Shown here piece after piece: positions 13,011 through 20,771 of a DNA stretch of 32,433 nt. A program made the translations under genes and the position numbers. The notes under the pieces were generated by a model. The model did not search any database and was not told where the DNA came from. It saw nothing but the letters and a program-made list of their open reading frames with translations. The number at the start of each line of letters is the position of its first letter. Position 1 is the first letter of the stretch. The stretch lies in IMG/VR virus record IMGVR_UViG_3300022701_000186, positions 1-32,433 of that record; one strand, 5' to 3'. This DNA comes from a virus.

Positions 13011-13970
13011 ATGGATTTAAAAGATTTAGAAATTAATCAGTTAGTCATAGAGTGGCTTAGATATCATATACCTCGCTATATAGATAAAAACATTCCTATC
13101 CTAGTTGCAGATGAGGTCGATAAGATACCTCCTGCTATATCAATAAAAGATGCTTATATAAAAGAAGACGAACTTAATATTGAACTTACCTCAAATGAAG
13201 TTATTAATTTAGGTAATATTAAAGGCGACGCTGGTATTATGGGCAAAGAAGGTACCAGAGGGATTGGCATTAAAAGTGTAAAGATAACCGAAGGTCATTT
13301 AATTATTACATTGGATAATGATAACCAATTTGATCTTGGTAATGTAATAGGCCCTGCGGGTCCACAAGGTGAGTCTGTAACAGGTCCACCACCAGAACAT
13401 CGCTATGTAGAAAAAGATAATTGCATACAATTTAAACAGCCTGATGGAGAGTGGGGTATTTGTATACCCATAATCGATAAAAGGACTGTAAAGGTAGATA
13501 ATTATGGCGGCTCTATTGGTCAACCTATCATTACAAAGCTTAGCGTATTATTTGATAATATACTTGTTGATAGCAATGTTCAAAAAATAGATTTTACGGG
13601 CTCTGTTGATGTTACAAAGGTGCAAGATAAGTTTGTCAGGGTGCAAATAGGTCTTGTTTGGGAGACCTTAACAGCCGATACAGTCTTAGAAAATAATAAA
13701 GGATATATAATCGATGGAAATGTACAATTAAATTTAACCTTACCTGATAATTGCTATATTGGTGACACTATTGAAATTTTGATGGGAAGTGTTGAAGGAT
13801 TTAGGTTAGTAGCGCCTAGTGGCATTGATTTTTTTATGGGTAAAAAGCAAGTAGTTAACTATCTTGAAAATGCTCCTGGGCAAGTTAATTCTGCTTTGGC
13901 AATTAAATGTAATTATGCTAATCTAAAATATATAGTAACATCTTCAATGGGAAATTTTACTATTACATAA
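13011..13970 (+). CDS. Fibre-like protein with short collagen-like repeats
   Basis: A 319-residue protein. Residues 1-40 are helical. Two beta segments that each end in (D/N)LGN(I/V) lead into glycine-rich collagen-type stretches (GDAGIMGKEGTRGIG and GPAGPQGESVTGP). The C-terminal 105 residues form a beta domain that aligns with the C-terminus of the next gene: WETLT, NKGYI, LTLPDN, FFMGKK, and an end NLKYIVTSSMGNFTIT matching TEWIVLSPVGNLDIN. Collagen-like triplets favour trimeric fibres. Its place beside portal and minor head genes suggests a head fibre or decoration rather than a tail fibre. Confidence 0.65.
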   Translation: MDLKDLEINQLVIEWLRYHIPRYIDKNIPILVADEVDKIPPAISIKDAYIKEDELNIELTSNEVINLGNIKGDAGIMGKEGTRGIGIKSVKITEGHLIITLDNDNQFDLGNVIGPAGPQGESVTGPPPEHRYVEKDNCIQFKQPDGEWGICIPIIDKRTVKVDNYGGSIGQPIITKLSVLFDNILVDSNVQKIDFTGSVDVTKVQDKFVRVQIGLVWETLTADTVLENNKGYIIDGNVQLNLTLPDNCYIGDTIEILMGSVEGFRLVAPSGIDFFMGKKQVVNYLENAPGQVNSALAIKCNYANLKYIVTSSMGNFTIT

Positions 13971-13995
13971 TATATAAATTTGGGGGAATTTAAAT

Positions 13996-14484
13996 ATGGC
14001 AACTAATAATTCGTGGAATGCGGAATATAATAATGAGGACGGTCAACTACTGATCGGTTCAACATCACAAGATCAACCAATTGTAGGTACACTTACAGGC
14101 GGCGCAGGTATCGTAGTTACAAACGGCGACGGTAATATTACAATCGATGCAACAAAAGCAGAATTTTGGGAAGTCATTACAGACGCTACCCATCAAATGG
14201 AAATAGATAAATATTATCTAGCAAATAACGCTGCTCCTGTTGTGTTTACATTACCATTAACAGCAGCCGTAGGCACAGAGCTTTATGTTGTAGATATGCA
14301 AGCAGGTTGGGTAGTAGAACAGAACGCAAATCAGCAAATGCACTTCGGTAAAAAATCAACAACAGTTGGCATTACAGGTAATATAACTTCTACAAAGAAT
14401 TATGACTCTATGAGATTAGTATGCTCTGTTGCAGATACTGAATGGATTGTATTATCACCAGTTGGAAACTTAGATATTAACTAG
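13996..14484 (+). CDS. Head fibre/decoration-like protein, paralogous C-terminus
   Basis: A 162-residue protein. The N-terminal 50 residues (LLIGSTSQDQPIVGTLTGGA; NGDGNITIDA) match a short beta repeat common in phage fibres. The C-terminal domain (about 55-162) is homologous to the end of the gene upstream, sharing WEV/WET, DKYYL/NKGYI, LP, HFGKK/FMGKK and a closing IV(L/T)S(P/S)xGN. A run of five G ends nine bases before the ATG. Probably a homotrimeric surface protein that shares an attachment or capping domain with its neighbour. Confidence 0.65.
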   Translation: MATNNSWNAEYNNEDGQLLIGSTSQDQPIVGTLTGGAGIVVTNGDGNITIDATKAEFWEVITDATHQMEIDKYYLANNAAPVVFTLPLTAAVGTELYVVDMQAGWVVEQNANQQMHFGKKSTTVGITGNITSTKNYDSMRLVCSVADTEWIVLSPVGNLDIN

Positions 14485-14492
14485 GTAGTTTT

Positions 14493-14990
14493 ATGGCAAT
14501 TCAAAATTCTTTAAATAAAGAAAATTTGACTATTCAAAAAGATGGGGTTCAAATTGAGGATTTAACAAATACTCTTAATTTTCTGACCCCTTTTGTGCAT
14601 GTGTCTTCTGATGGTAATGGCACAGTTACTTTTTATCAACCTGATAGGATTTACGATACTAATCCCGGTCGTAGTTTAAACACAGCGTTTATACCAGATG
14701 TAAATCGCACATGTTCTATTATCTATACAGTTAGATTTCAAACATCAACAACGATTGGAGGTGGAACATCTGGTCAAGTTGATTTACAAATAAGCGATGA
14801 TAATATTTCTTATACAACTATCTCTTCGACATCATCTGGTATTAGTGGTGGTCTTATATTGGGTATAGCAATAACTCAGGATATAAGAGATTCATTAACC
14901 GCAGTAATTCCACCTAATACTTATGTAAAATTAACAACATCTGGTAATGCAACTATTACACTTGTGAATCAATATGAGGTGCATATTTAA
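14493..14990 (+). CDS. Probable structural beta-sandwich protein
   Basis: A 165-residue protein rich in threonine, serine and glycine with alternating strands (VDLQISDDNISYTTISSTSS; IPPNTYVKLTTSGNATITL). The pattern resembles small phage fibre or decoration domains that bind other virion proteins or host surface sugars. It follows the two fibre-like genes after 8 bases and abuts the minor head gene at its stop, so it belongs to the virion module. No family can be named with confidence. Confidence 0.6.
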   Translation: MAIQNSLNKENLTIQKDGVQIEDLTNTLNFLTPFVHVSSDGNGTVTFYQPDRIYDTNPGRSLNTAFIPDVNRTCSIIYTVRFQTSTTIGGGTSGQVDLQISDDNISYTTISSTSSGISGGLILGIAITQDIRDSLTAVIPPNTYVKLTTSGNATITLVNQYEVHI

Positions 14991-15872
14991 ATGGCAATAC
15001 CAAGTTCAGTAAAACAAGCTATAGCTAGGCGCAAAGCAGAAGGGATAAAGAAGAAAGGTGGTCGACCTCCTCAATGGTTATTTCCTGAATCTGTTGAACG
15101 TGAATATAGACGCAAGCTTTTTGACATAGTGGATATATTACAAAAATCTATAAGCGATACTTTATTAATGGAATTACCATCGCTATATAAACAAGCTAAT
15201 CAAGTCAATACAGACTCTATTAAATACGATCCTTGGCTAGTTAAACAAAATTTTGCTTTTATTCGTAGTGATGACTGGGCAAGAGATTTAAATAATTTAA
15301 TGAATGCCAGCAAAGTATTATTTGATAGAAGAATTCCGCAGGTAGAATCACTTACCTCTGATATTGCAAAAGAGACTTCTGACTTTAATCAAAAACAATT
15401 TGATAGGGTAACGCAGGCAGCATTAGGAGTTAATGTATTGGCAACCGATCCTGATTTGCAAACAAGGCTTAATGCATTTGCATTTCGTAATGCAGATTTA
15501 ATTAAAGATATTGGTGATAAAACTGTTAAGGATATTTCAGTAATTGCCAGCCAAGGTTTAACACAAGGTAAGGCATTAAGTGAAATAGAAAGTGAAATAC
15601 AATCGCGCTTTCCTATGGCAAAAAGAAGAGCTAAGACAATAGCAAGAGATCAGATAGCAACATTAAATGGTAACTTAACTAAGGTAAGACAGAAATCAGT
15701 TGGTATAGATAAATATAGATGGTCAACAAGCGGTGATGATAGGGTAAGGGATGAGCATAGAGAATTAAATGGTTTAATATTTAGTTGGGATAAGCCTCCA
15801 TCTATAGGTAATCCTGGAGATCCCATCAATTGCAGGTGCAGCGCTATACCTATCTTTGATGATTTATTATAG
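14991..15872 (+). CDS. Minor head protein (Mu F/SPP1 gp7-like)
   Basis: A 293-residue head morphogenesis protein. The C-terminal domain carries the family signature: RRAKTIARDQIATLNGNL, then YRWSTSGDDRVRDEHRELNG and the closing GDPINCRCSAIP. In SPP1 and Mu these proteins associate with the portal and are packaged in small copy number, possibly ejected with DNA. The N-terminal 200 residues are mostly helical. The start is the base after the previous stop. Its position after portal and before the protease/scaffold gene is standard. Confidence 0.85.
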   Translation: MAIPSSVKQAIARRKAEGIKKKGGRPPQWLFPESVEREYRRKLFDIVDILQKSISDTLLMELPSLYKQANQVNTDSIKYDPWLVKQNFAFIRSDDWARDLNNLMNASKVLFDRRIPQVESLTSDIAKETSDFNQKQFDRVTQAALGVNVLATDPDLQTRLNAFAFRNADLIKDIGDKTVKDISVIASQGLTQGKALSEIESEIQSRFPMAKRRAKTIARDQIATLNGNLTKVRQKSVGIDKYRWSTSGDDRVRDEHRELNGLIFSWDKPPSIGNPGDPINCRCSAIPIFDDLL

Positions 15873-15931
15873 TAAATCTGGTTGAAAAATTACTATTGCA
15901 AGTTGAAATAGTTTAATGTTAATATCGAATT

Positions 15932-15951
15932 AAAAGAATTATTTCTTTTTT
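15932..15951 (+). terminator. Weak terminator-like hairpin
   Basis: AAAAGAA (15932-15938) and TTCTTTT (15943-15949) form an AU-rich stem with a 4-base loop, followed by a few more T. It lies in the 106-bp gap after the minor head gene. The stem is weak, so it may act only as a partial terminator. I see no convincing promoter in this gap. Confidence 0.3.
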
Positions 15952-15978
15952 GTTTAACTTATAGGTTAATAAAATTAA

Positions 15979-17178
15979 ATGAAGAATGTAGCTCGTTTTG
16001 ACAGGGGGTTGGTCAAAAAAGCGATTGTAACCGATGAGGGTTACCTCCGTGCCGATGCTATAGTAACAAGAACAGGTGTTTTTACTTATATAAATGCCGA
16101 TGGTACTATTCGCAAAGAACTACGCCACCCTGATGATGTTTTTAAAGATAATAGTTTAGAAAGCATGAAGATGCGCCCAATAACCGACGGCCATCCACCA
16201 CAAAAATTAGTTGATGCAAAGAATTTTAAAGAACTTAGCGTAGGGTATACAGGTGAATCTGTAAATACTGATGGTAGGTTTATAGTAGCATCTATGATGG
16301 TAACTGATAGTAAATCAGTAAATGATATTAGAGATGGTAGAAAAAGAGAACTATCTTTAGGATATACAGTGGACTTGGAACGCGAAGATGGTGTTTATGA
16401 TGGTCAAGAATATACCCATAGACAAACAAACATAATATATAATCATTTGGCAATTGTAGATCGTGCAAGAGCTGGAAGTGAGGCACGTATACATCTAGAT
16501 GGATTAGGTGCAGAAGAGGTAATTAATAGCGATAGTATTGTTGCTATTGATTCGGATTATTCAAATCTAAATATAGGGGGAACTAAGATTATGGATGATA
16601 AATTTAGCATTGTTGCTTTAGACGGCTTAGAATATAAGGCTGCTCCAGAAGTTGCAAACGCATTCAAAAAATTTGATTCTGAAAAGTCAGAGTTAAATAC
16701 AAAAATTGATAGCTTAACAAATGAGCTTGATAAGTTAAAAGCTGAAAAAGATGAACTTTCATCTAAGCTTGACGAAATGAATTCAATAGATCATGAAGCT
16801 AAATTAAAAGAAGCTGTAAAAAGCAGAGTTAGTTTACTTTCAAAAGCTAATGAAATCTTAGGCAAAGAAGCAAGTGAAATTAACATGGATGAAATGGCTG
16901 ATAGAGATATTAAGGTATCTGTTATCAAAGTAAAGCGTCCTAAAGTAAATCTAGACGAAGCTAATGACACATATATCGAAGCTTGTTTCGATCTTATCGT
17001 AGAAGACTCAGCAGAAATAAAAGTTGAAGATTCAGAAAGTTTAAAAAAACAACGTGAAGCTTTATCTGTAAAATCAGATGCTGAAGATAAGAAAAAAATG
17101 AGTTCTGATGAAGCTTTTAAAGCATATGTAGATCGTTTAAAAAACGGTTATAAAATGACTGACAAAAAAGACAAATAG
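15979..17178 (+). CDS. DUF2213-type prohead protease/scaffold fusion
   Basis: A 399-residue protein. Residues 1-180 match the DUF2213 maturation-protease type: VKKAIVTDEGYLRADAIVTR, MRPITDGHPPQKLVD with a candidate catalytic His, KRELSLGYTVDLE with a candidate catalytic Ser, and NHLAIVDRARAG. From residue 205 onward it is a charged coiled-coil scaffold (LTNELDKLKAEKDELSSKL) ending in a helical C-terminus, which normally binds the capsid protein. An in-frame internal ATG at 16591 has its own G-run ribosome site, so the scaffold part can probably be made separately. It precedes the decoration and capsid genes, as expected. Confidence 0.85.
   Translation: MKNVARFDRGLVKKAIVTDEGYLRADAIVTRTGVFTYINADGTIRKELRHPDDVFKDNSLESMKMRPITDGHPPQKLVDAKNFKELSVGYTGESVNTDGRFIVASMMVTDSKSVNDIRDGRKRELSLGYTVDLEREDGVYDGQEYTHRQTNIIYNHLAIVDRARAGSEARIHLDGLGAEEVINSDSIVAIDSDYSNLNIGGTKIMDDKFSIVALDGLEYKAAPEVANAFKKFDSEKSELNTKIDSLTNELDKLKAEKDELSSKLDEMNSIDHEAKLKEAVKSRVSLLSKANEILGKEASEINMDEMADRDIKVSVIKVKRPKVNLDEANDTYIEACFDLIVEDSAEIKVEDSESLKKQREALSVKSDAEDKKKMSSDEAFKAYVDRLKNGYKMTDKKDK
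16591..17178 (+). CDS. Nested scaffold protein (internal start)
   Basis: In-frame internal translation would give a 195-residue scaffold beginning MDDKFSIVALDGLEYKA. A run of five G (16576-16580) lies 10 bases before this ATG, the same leader type used at the annotated gene starts, and the boundary coincides with the end of the protease domain. Lambda uses the same arrangement (Nu3 inside C). A large excess of scaffold over protease would follow. Not proven from sequence. Confidence 0.5.
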   Translation: MDDKFSIVALDGLEYKAAPEVANAFKKFDSEKSELNTKIDSLTNELDKLKAEKDELSSKLDEMNSIDHEAKLKEAVKSRVSLLSKANEILGKEASEINMDEMADRDIKVSVIKVKRPKVNLDEANDTYIEACFDLIVEDSAEIKVEDSESLKKQREALSVKSDAEDKKKMSSDEAFKAYVDRLKNGYKMTDKKDK

Positions 17179-17203
17179 TAACACTTAAGGGGGGAAAACT
17201 AAC

Positions 17204-17959
17204 ATGTCACAATTAAACTACAATTTCGATATGGTTATCGCACAGAGAGGAATGAAAGCTGATTCTGGTTTTGATAACGTATTATCTTATAATGCAGAAG
17301 AAAACATTGCATTTGGTATGGGCTTAGTACAAGGCGTTGCTGAAAATGGCTGCCAATTACCTAAGCTAAACGTTGCAGTATTATCATTTGATGCAGACTT
17401 TGTAACTGCTAACGACATCGATTTAGATGTTAACGGCGTTGCAATTACAACTGTTCCATTCAATACAGATCAAGCTACAACACTTGAAGATTTAAGAGCT
17501 GAATTAGATAGCATTGAAAACATCACAGCAGTATCTACAGGCGCTCGTGAAATCACTTTAACAGGTGCTGGTATTGTTGTTCTTTTAGAAAATATTGCAG
17601 TAACAAACGGTGCTTCACAAGCAAACGGTTCAGCTGCTTATTCTAATGGGCAAGGTTTTGTAGGGGTTGCTTTACTAGATCATGCAAGAGAGCAAACATT
17701 AGCAGGCGTTGCACAATATGACCAATATGAAGCGGTTTCAGTAATGAGCCAAGGTCGTGTTTACGTATATGTTGAGCAGGCAGTAGCTGTTGGCGATCCT
17801 GTTTACTTAAGAGTAAATGCAGGTGGAGATGCAGATGAGTTACCGGGGCAATTCAGAATGGATGCTGATGGTGGCGATGCAATTTTATTAAGTAGAGTGC
17901 GTTGGTTAAAAGGCGCAGCTGCTGATGGTTTTGCAGTATTAGAAATTAATTTAGTATAA
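17204..17959 (+). CDS. Capsid decoration/structural protein
   Basis: A 251-residue protein located directly before the major capsid gene, where DUF2190-like decoration proteins lie in related phages. The two ends (FDMVIAQRGMKADSG; VAVGDPVYLRVNAGGDADEL; AILLSRVRWLKGAAADGFAV) look like one beta-rich domain. Residues 55-130 form an inserted domain (LDVNGVAITTVPF; ATTLEDLRAELDSI; REITLTGAG) of the same type as that inserted in the sheath and baseplate J proteins. A run of six G ends nine bases before the ATG. Probably stabilises or decorates the capsid surface. Confidence 0.7.
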   Translation: MSQLNYNFDMVIAQRGMKADSGFDNVLSYNAEENIAFGMGLVQGVAENGCQLPKLNVAVLSFDADFVTANDIDLDVNGVAITTVPFNTDQATTLEDLRAELDSIENITAVSTGAREITLTGAGIVVLLENIAVTNGASQANGSAAYSNGQGFVGVALLDHAREQTLAGVAQYDQYEAVSVMSQGRVYVYVEQAVAVGDPVYLRVNAGGDADELPGQFRMDADGGDAILLSRVRWLKGAAADGFAVLEINLV

Positions 17960-17979
17960 AAACTTTTATCAATAATCTC

Positions 17980-17986
17980 GGGGGGG
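17980..17986 (+). promoter_or_regulatory. Seven-G leader of the capsid gene
   Basis: CTCGGGGGGGATT places seven G 7 bases before the capsid ATG, acting as the ribosome site. A weak -10-like TATCAA lies seven bases upstream of the run. This gene needs the highest expression in the genome, and it has one of the longest G-runs. Confidence 0.5.
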
Positions 17987-17993
17987 ATTCACA

Positions 17994-18941
17994 ATGTCTG
18001 AAAAAATAACTTCAGTAAATCTTGACGCAAACGAAACTGCGTTTTTCGCAAGAGAACTAGAATATATCAAAGCAAATACTTATGATGTATTATATCCAAC
18101 ATTAAAAGCAACTCAACTTATCCCAGTATCTACAAATGCTGGTGCAGGTGCTGAGTCAATTACATATCAACAATTTGATCAGTTAGGCTTAGCTAAGATC
18201 ATAGCAAATTATGCTGATGACTTACCACGTGCTGATATTAAGGGTAAAGAATTTACTTCACCTATAAGATCAATTGGTGCTTCTTATGGGTACAACGTTC
18301 AAGAAATTAGAGCGGCTCAATTTGCTAATCGTAACTTAACAGGTCGTAAAGCTAATGCAGCTAGACGTGCTGTAGAGCAAAAGATTAATAATATTGGTTG
18401 GTATGGTGAAGATGATAGCAATCTATTAGGTTTAGTTAATCATCCAAATGTAACAAGAGTAGCAGCTCCACAAAATGCTGGTGCAACTTCTACATTATGG
18501 GTTAATAAAACTCCTGATGAGATTTTAGCTGATATGAATAATTTAGTTAATGGTATTGTTGATTTAACAAATGGTGTTGAAGCTCCAAATACATTAATTA
18601 TGCCAATCGATCAATATACTTATATCTCTACTGTTGCAAGAAGTGCAACATCTGACACAACAATTTTAGAATTCTTCTTAATGAATTCTCCTTTTGTTAA
18701 CAGAGTTGAGTGGGTTAACGAGCTTAAAGGCGCAGCTGTAGGTGGCTTTGGTGTTGATAGTTCAGATGTTATGATTGCATATGATAACAATCCTGATAAA
18801 CTAACATTAGAAATACCACAACCTTTTGAGCAGTTTCCTGCACAAGAAAGAGGATTAGAGTTTTTAATAAATACTCATGCTAGATGCGGTGGAGTAATTG
18901 CATACTATCCGTTATCAATTTCTATAATGGAGGGAATTTAG
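17994..18941 (+). CDS. Major capsid protein (DUF2184 type)
   Basis: A 315-residue capsid protein of the HK97-fold superfamily, DUF2184 style. Recognisable stretches are FFARELEYIKANTYDVLYPT and LKATQLIPVSTNAGAGAESI near the N-terminus, YADDLPRADIKGKEFTSPIR, RRAVEQKINNIGWYGEDDSN, PNTLIMPIDQYTYISTVARS, and the C-terminal AQERGLEFLINTHARCGGVI. There is no N-terminal delta domain, so scaffolding is supplied by the separate upstream gene. The next 74 bases lead into a homing endonuclease gene that interrupts the head operon. Confidence 0.88.
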   Translation: MSEKITSVNLDANETAFFARELEYIKANTYDVLYPTLKATQLIPVSTNAGAGAESITYQQFDQLGLAKIIANYADDLPRADIKGKEFTSPIRSIGASYGYNVQEIRAAQFANRNLTGRKANAARRAVEQKINNIGWYGEDDSNLLGLVNHPNVTRVAAPQNAGATSTLWVNKTPDEILADMNNLVNGIVDLTNGVEAPNTLIMPIDQYTYISTVARSATSDTTILEFFLMNSPFVNRVEWVNELKGAAVGGFGVDSSDVMIAYDNNPDKLTLEIPQPFEQFPAQERGLEFLINTHARCGGVIAYYPLSISIMEGI

Positions 18942-18983
18942 TAAGCTTTAATTAAGGCATTGCTACTTTCCAATAGATAGTGT

Positions 18984-19017
18984 ATACTGCCTCTGAAAAA
19001 TTTATAGGAGGCAGTAT
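18984..19017 (+). promoter_or_regulatory. Hairpin covering the ribosome site and start of the GIY-YIG gene
   Basis: ATACTGCCTC (18984-18993) pairs perfectly with GAGGCAGTAT (19008-19017) across a 14-base loop. The right arm contains the GGAGG ribosome site and the first two bases of the ATG (19016-19018). RNA reaching through from the capsid operon would hide the start codon. In T4, homing endonuclease genes such as I-TevI are silenced this way on long transcripts. Confidence 0.65.
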
Positions 19018-19969
19018 GACATACAAGAAAAAAGTTTTAGGTATTTATATGATTACAAATTTACAAACTAAAGAGGTTTATATAGGTTCAAGCGTTAATT
19101 GCTTAAACCGTATTTGTGATCATAAAAAAGAGCTTAGAAAAAATAAACATCATTCTAGAATATTACAGGCATCATTTAATGAATATGGTGAAAGTAATTT
19201 TAGTTTTGAAATTATTGAACAACATGAAAATGTTGATAAAAGTTTTTTATATGAGAGAGAAAATTTTTATTTAAATGAAAATAGAGATAATCTTTTAAAT
19301 ACAGCTCCACGTGCCGAAAGTATTAAGGGTGTTAAAAGAACTGATGAGCATAAAAAGCTATCAAGTGAAAGAGCAAAAAAAACTTTTAAAGGCGTTACTA
19401 AAAGTGCAGAACATAAAGAAAAGTTAAGTAAAGCTAAATTAGGTAGAAAAAGAAGTCCTGAGACAATTGAAAAAATTAGACAAGCAGCATTAAAACAAAT
19501 GTCTGATCCTAATATGAGAAAATTGTTAAGTGATAAAGCTAAAGGTCGCAAGGTTTCTGAAGAAGTAAAAAAGAAAATTAGTGCTTCAAGTAAAAAACTT
19601 TGGGATAATGAAGAATATAGAAACAAAGTAAATGAGGCAAGAAGGATTGCTGTTAATAGCAAAGAGTATAAACAAAAACAATCTGAAGCATCAAAAGAAA
19701 GGTGGCAGGATCCTAAATTTAGGAATAAAGTAAATGAAGCAAGAAATGCAGCTATTAATACAGAAGATTATAAACAGAAAAGAAGTAAAGCAAGTAAGAA
19801 GCTTTGGCAGGATCCTGAATATAGAGAAAAGAAAATGAATAGTATGAAAAATATTTATAAAGATGAAGAATATAGAAATAAAATAAGCATAAGCTTAAAG
19901 AAAAAGAATATAGAGAAATATAGGAATAAAATTTTGGAATTAGAAAAATTAATTTCAAGTTTAGAGTAA
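19016..19969 (+). CDS. GIY-YIG homing endonuclease, free-standing
   Basis: A 317-residue protein from the ATG at 19016, chosen over an in-frame GTG at 18980 because AGGAGG precedes it. GIY (9-11) and YIG (22-24), with Arg32 nearby, define the GIY-YIG nuclease domain (about 1-95). The rest is a basic chain of NUMOD3-like DNA-binding repeats: TDEHKKLSSERAKK, SAEHKEKLSKAKLGRKRSPE and VSEEVKKKISASSKKLW, then three repeats of the type (K/R)xWxDPE/KYRNKVNEAR. It sits between the capsid and the neck genes and is a selfish gene that spreads to endonuclease-lacking relatives. Internal repeats may vary in number. Confidence 0.92.
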   Translation: MTYKKKVLGIYMITNLQTKEVYIGSSVNCLNRICDHKKELRKNKHHSRILQASFNEYGESNFSFEIIEQHENVDKSFLYERENFYLNENRDNLLNTAPRAESIKGVKRTDEHKKLSSERAKKTFKGVTKSAEHKEKLSKAKLGRKRSPETIEKIRQAALKQMSDPNMRKLLSDKAKGRKVSEEVKKKISASSKKLWDNEEYRNKVNEARRIAVNSKEYKQKQSEASKERWQDPKFRNKVNEARNAAINTEDYKQKRSKASKKLWQDPEYREKKMNSMKNIYKDEEYRNKISISLKKKNIEKYRNKILELEKLISSLE

Positions 19970-20007
19970 TACATTTTTCATAGGAATGTATATCCTTGTT
20001 GTTTTTA

Positions 20008-20038
20008 AGTGAGGTAGTATTTAATCGACTACCTCACT
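20008..20038. repeat. 11-bp inverted repeat after the homing gene
   Basis: AGTGAGGTAGT (20008-20018) and ACTACCTCACT (20028-20038) form a perfect 11-bp stem with a 9-base loop. There is no T-run on either strand in the right place, so it is not a classical terminator. Its core GAGGTAGTAT differs by one base from GAGGCAGTAT at the start of the homing gene, so related inverted repeats flank that gene. Confidence 0.55.
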
Positions 20039-20069
20039 AACTTCAAAAAATCGGGGGGGATTTTTGATT

Positions 20070-20408
20070 ATGAAGTTGAAGAGTAATCTAACATATGTTT
20101 ATGTGGTTGGCAAAAATTATATTATGCCAGGCCTAAATTATCTAGAAGATATATCGGTTCTTGACCACCCTCACGTGCAGGGTCATATTGATAGAAAAAA
20201 CTTAGAGTTACTATCTGATTTACCTAAGAAAAAAAACAGTAATTCTTTAAATTATGAAGAAATGAACGCTAAGGAATTAGCTAAAGAAATCAAAGATATT
20301 TACGATATAAAATTATTAGAAAAAATAAAAAAATCTGACAGTAGAAAACTAGTTTTAGATGCCATAGAAAAGCAGCTTAATAGTTTCTACGAAGAAGATG
20401 GAGAATAA
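20070..20408 (+). CDS. Small neck-region protein
   Basis: A 112-residue protein from ATG 20070; a TTG at 20064 is possible, but the ATG is better placed after the seven-G run ending at 20059. The first 50 residues are beta-like (KLKSNLTYVYVVGKNYIMPG; VLDHPHVQGHIDRKNLELL), and the rest is a helical, lysine-rich tail similar to a short HeH/LEM-like DNA- or protein-binding helix pair (NAKELAKEIKDIYDIKLLEK). It lies between capsid and head-completion genes, so a role in head completion is likely, but no family is certain. Confidence 0.6.
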   Translation: MKLKSNLTYVYVVGKNYIMPGLNYLEDISVLDHPHVQGHIDRKNLELLSDLPKKKNSNSLNYEEMNAKELAKEIKDIYDIKLLEKIKKSDSRKLVLDAIEKQLNSFYEEDGE

Positions 20409-20411
20409 ATT

Positions 20412-20771
20412 ATGTCAATTGATACTATTCTTTTAGATATTGCACCTGAAATGGCAAGCGTTGATCCTGCAGTCAGAGCTCGACTTATTTCTTATGCAAC
20501 TATACAGGTTGGTTTTAAATGTAAGCCTGATATAAAGAATTTAGCAATTGCATATTTGACAGCTCATAATTACACATTATCACAACGTGGTGGTGTGGGT
20601 GGAAATATAACATCAGAAAAAGAGGGGGACTTGGCAAGAAGTTTCGGGGGTGCAGGCAGCGATCCATCAGGATTTAGCAGCACTAATTATGGTATGGAAT
20701 TTATGAGATTAAAAAATATGTTCTTGCTTACGCCTCGTACACGTCAAGTTAATAGAAATAATGACTGTTAA
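20412..20771 (+). CDS. Head completion protein (DUF4054 type)
   Basis: A 119-residue protein of the adaptor/head-completion type. The helical N-terminus (DTILLDIAPEMASVDPAVRARLI), the segment NLAIAYLTAHNYTLSQRGG, and the later SFGGAGSDPSGFSSTNYGMEFM with GMEFMRLKN are typical of DUF4054 proteins found after the capsid gene in related phages. These proteins bind the portal ring and form the first connector layer. It ends overlapping the next gene by 11 bases. Confidence 0.75.
   Translation: MSIDTILLDIAPEMASVDPAVRARLISYATIQVGFKCKPDIKNLAIAYLTAHNYTLSQRGGVGGNITSEKEGDLARSFGGAGSDPSGFSSTNYGMEFMRLKNMFLLTPRTRQVNRNNDC

Noticed and set aside
18980-19015. GTG at 18980 as start of the GIY-YIG gene
   Set aside because: It would translate the hairpin region; the ATG at 19016 has an AGGAGG ribosome site at proper distance and fits the family N-terminus.
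19267-19662. Minus-strand hydrophobic open frame opposite the GIY-YIG gene
   Set aside because: The leucine/serine-rich product is the expected antisense of lysine-rich repeats; nothing supports expression.
19320-19900. Repeats in the GIY-YIG gene considered as a CRISPR-like array
   Set aside because: The repeats are imperfect, in frame and code for NUMOD3-like DNA-binding units without regular spacers.
20008-20038. 11-bp inverted repeat read as an intrinsic terminator of the GIY-YIG gene
   Set aside because: The T-run lies before the stem, not after it, on the plus strand, and the minus strand has A there, so a classical U-tail is missing.
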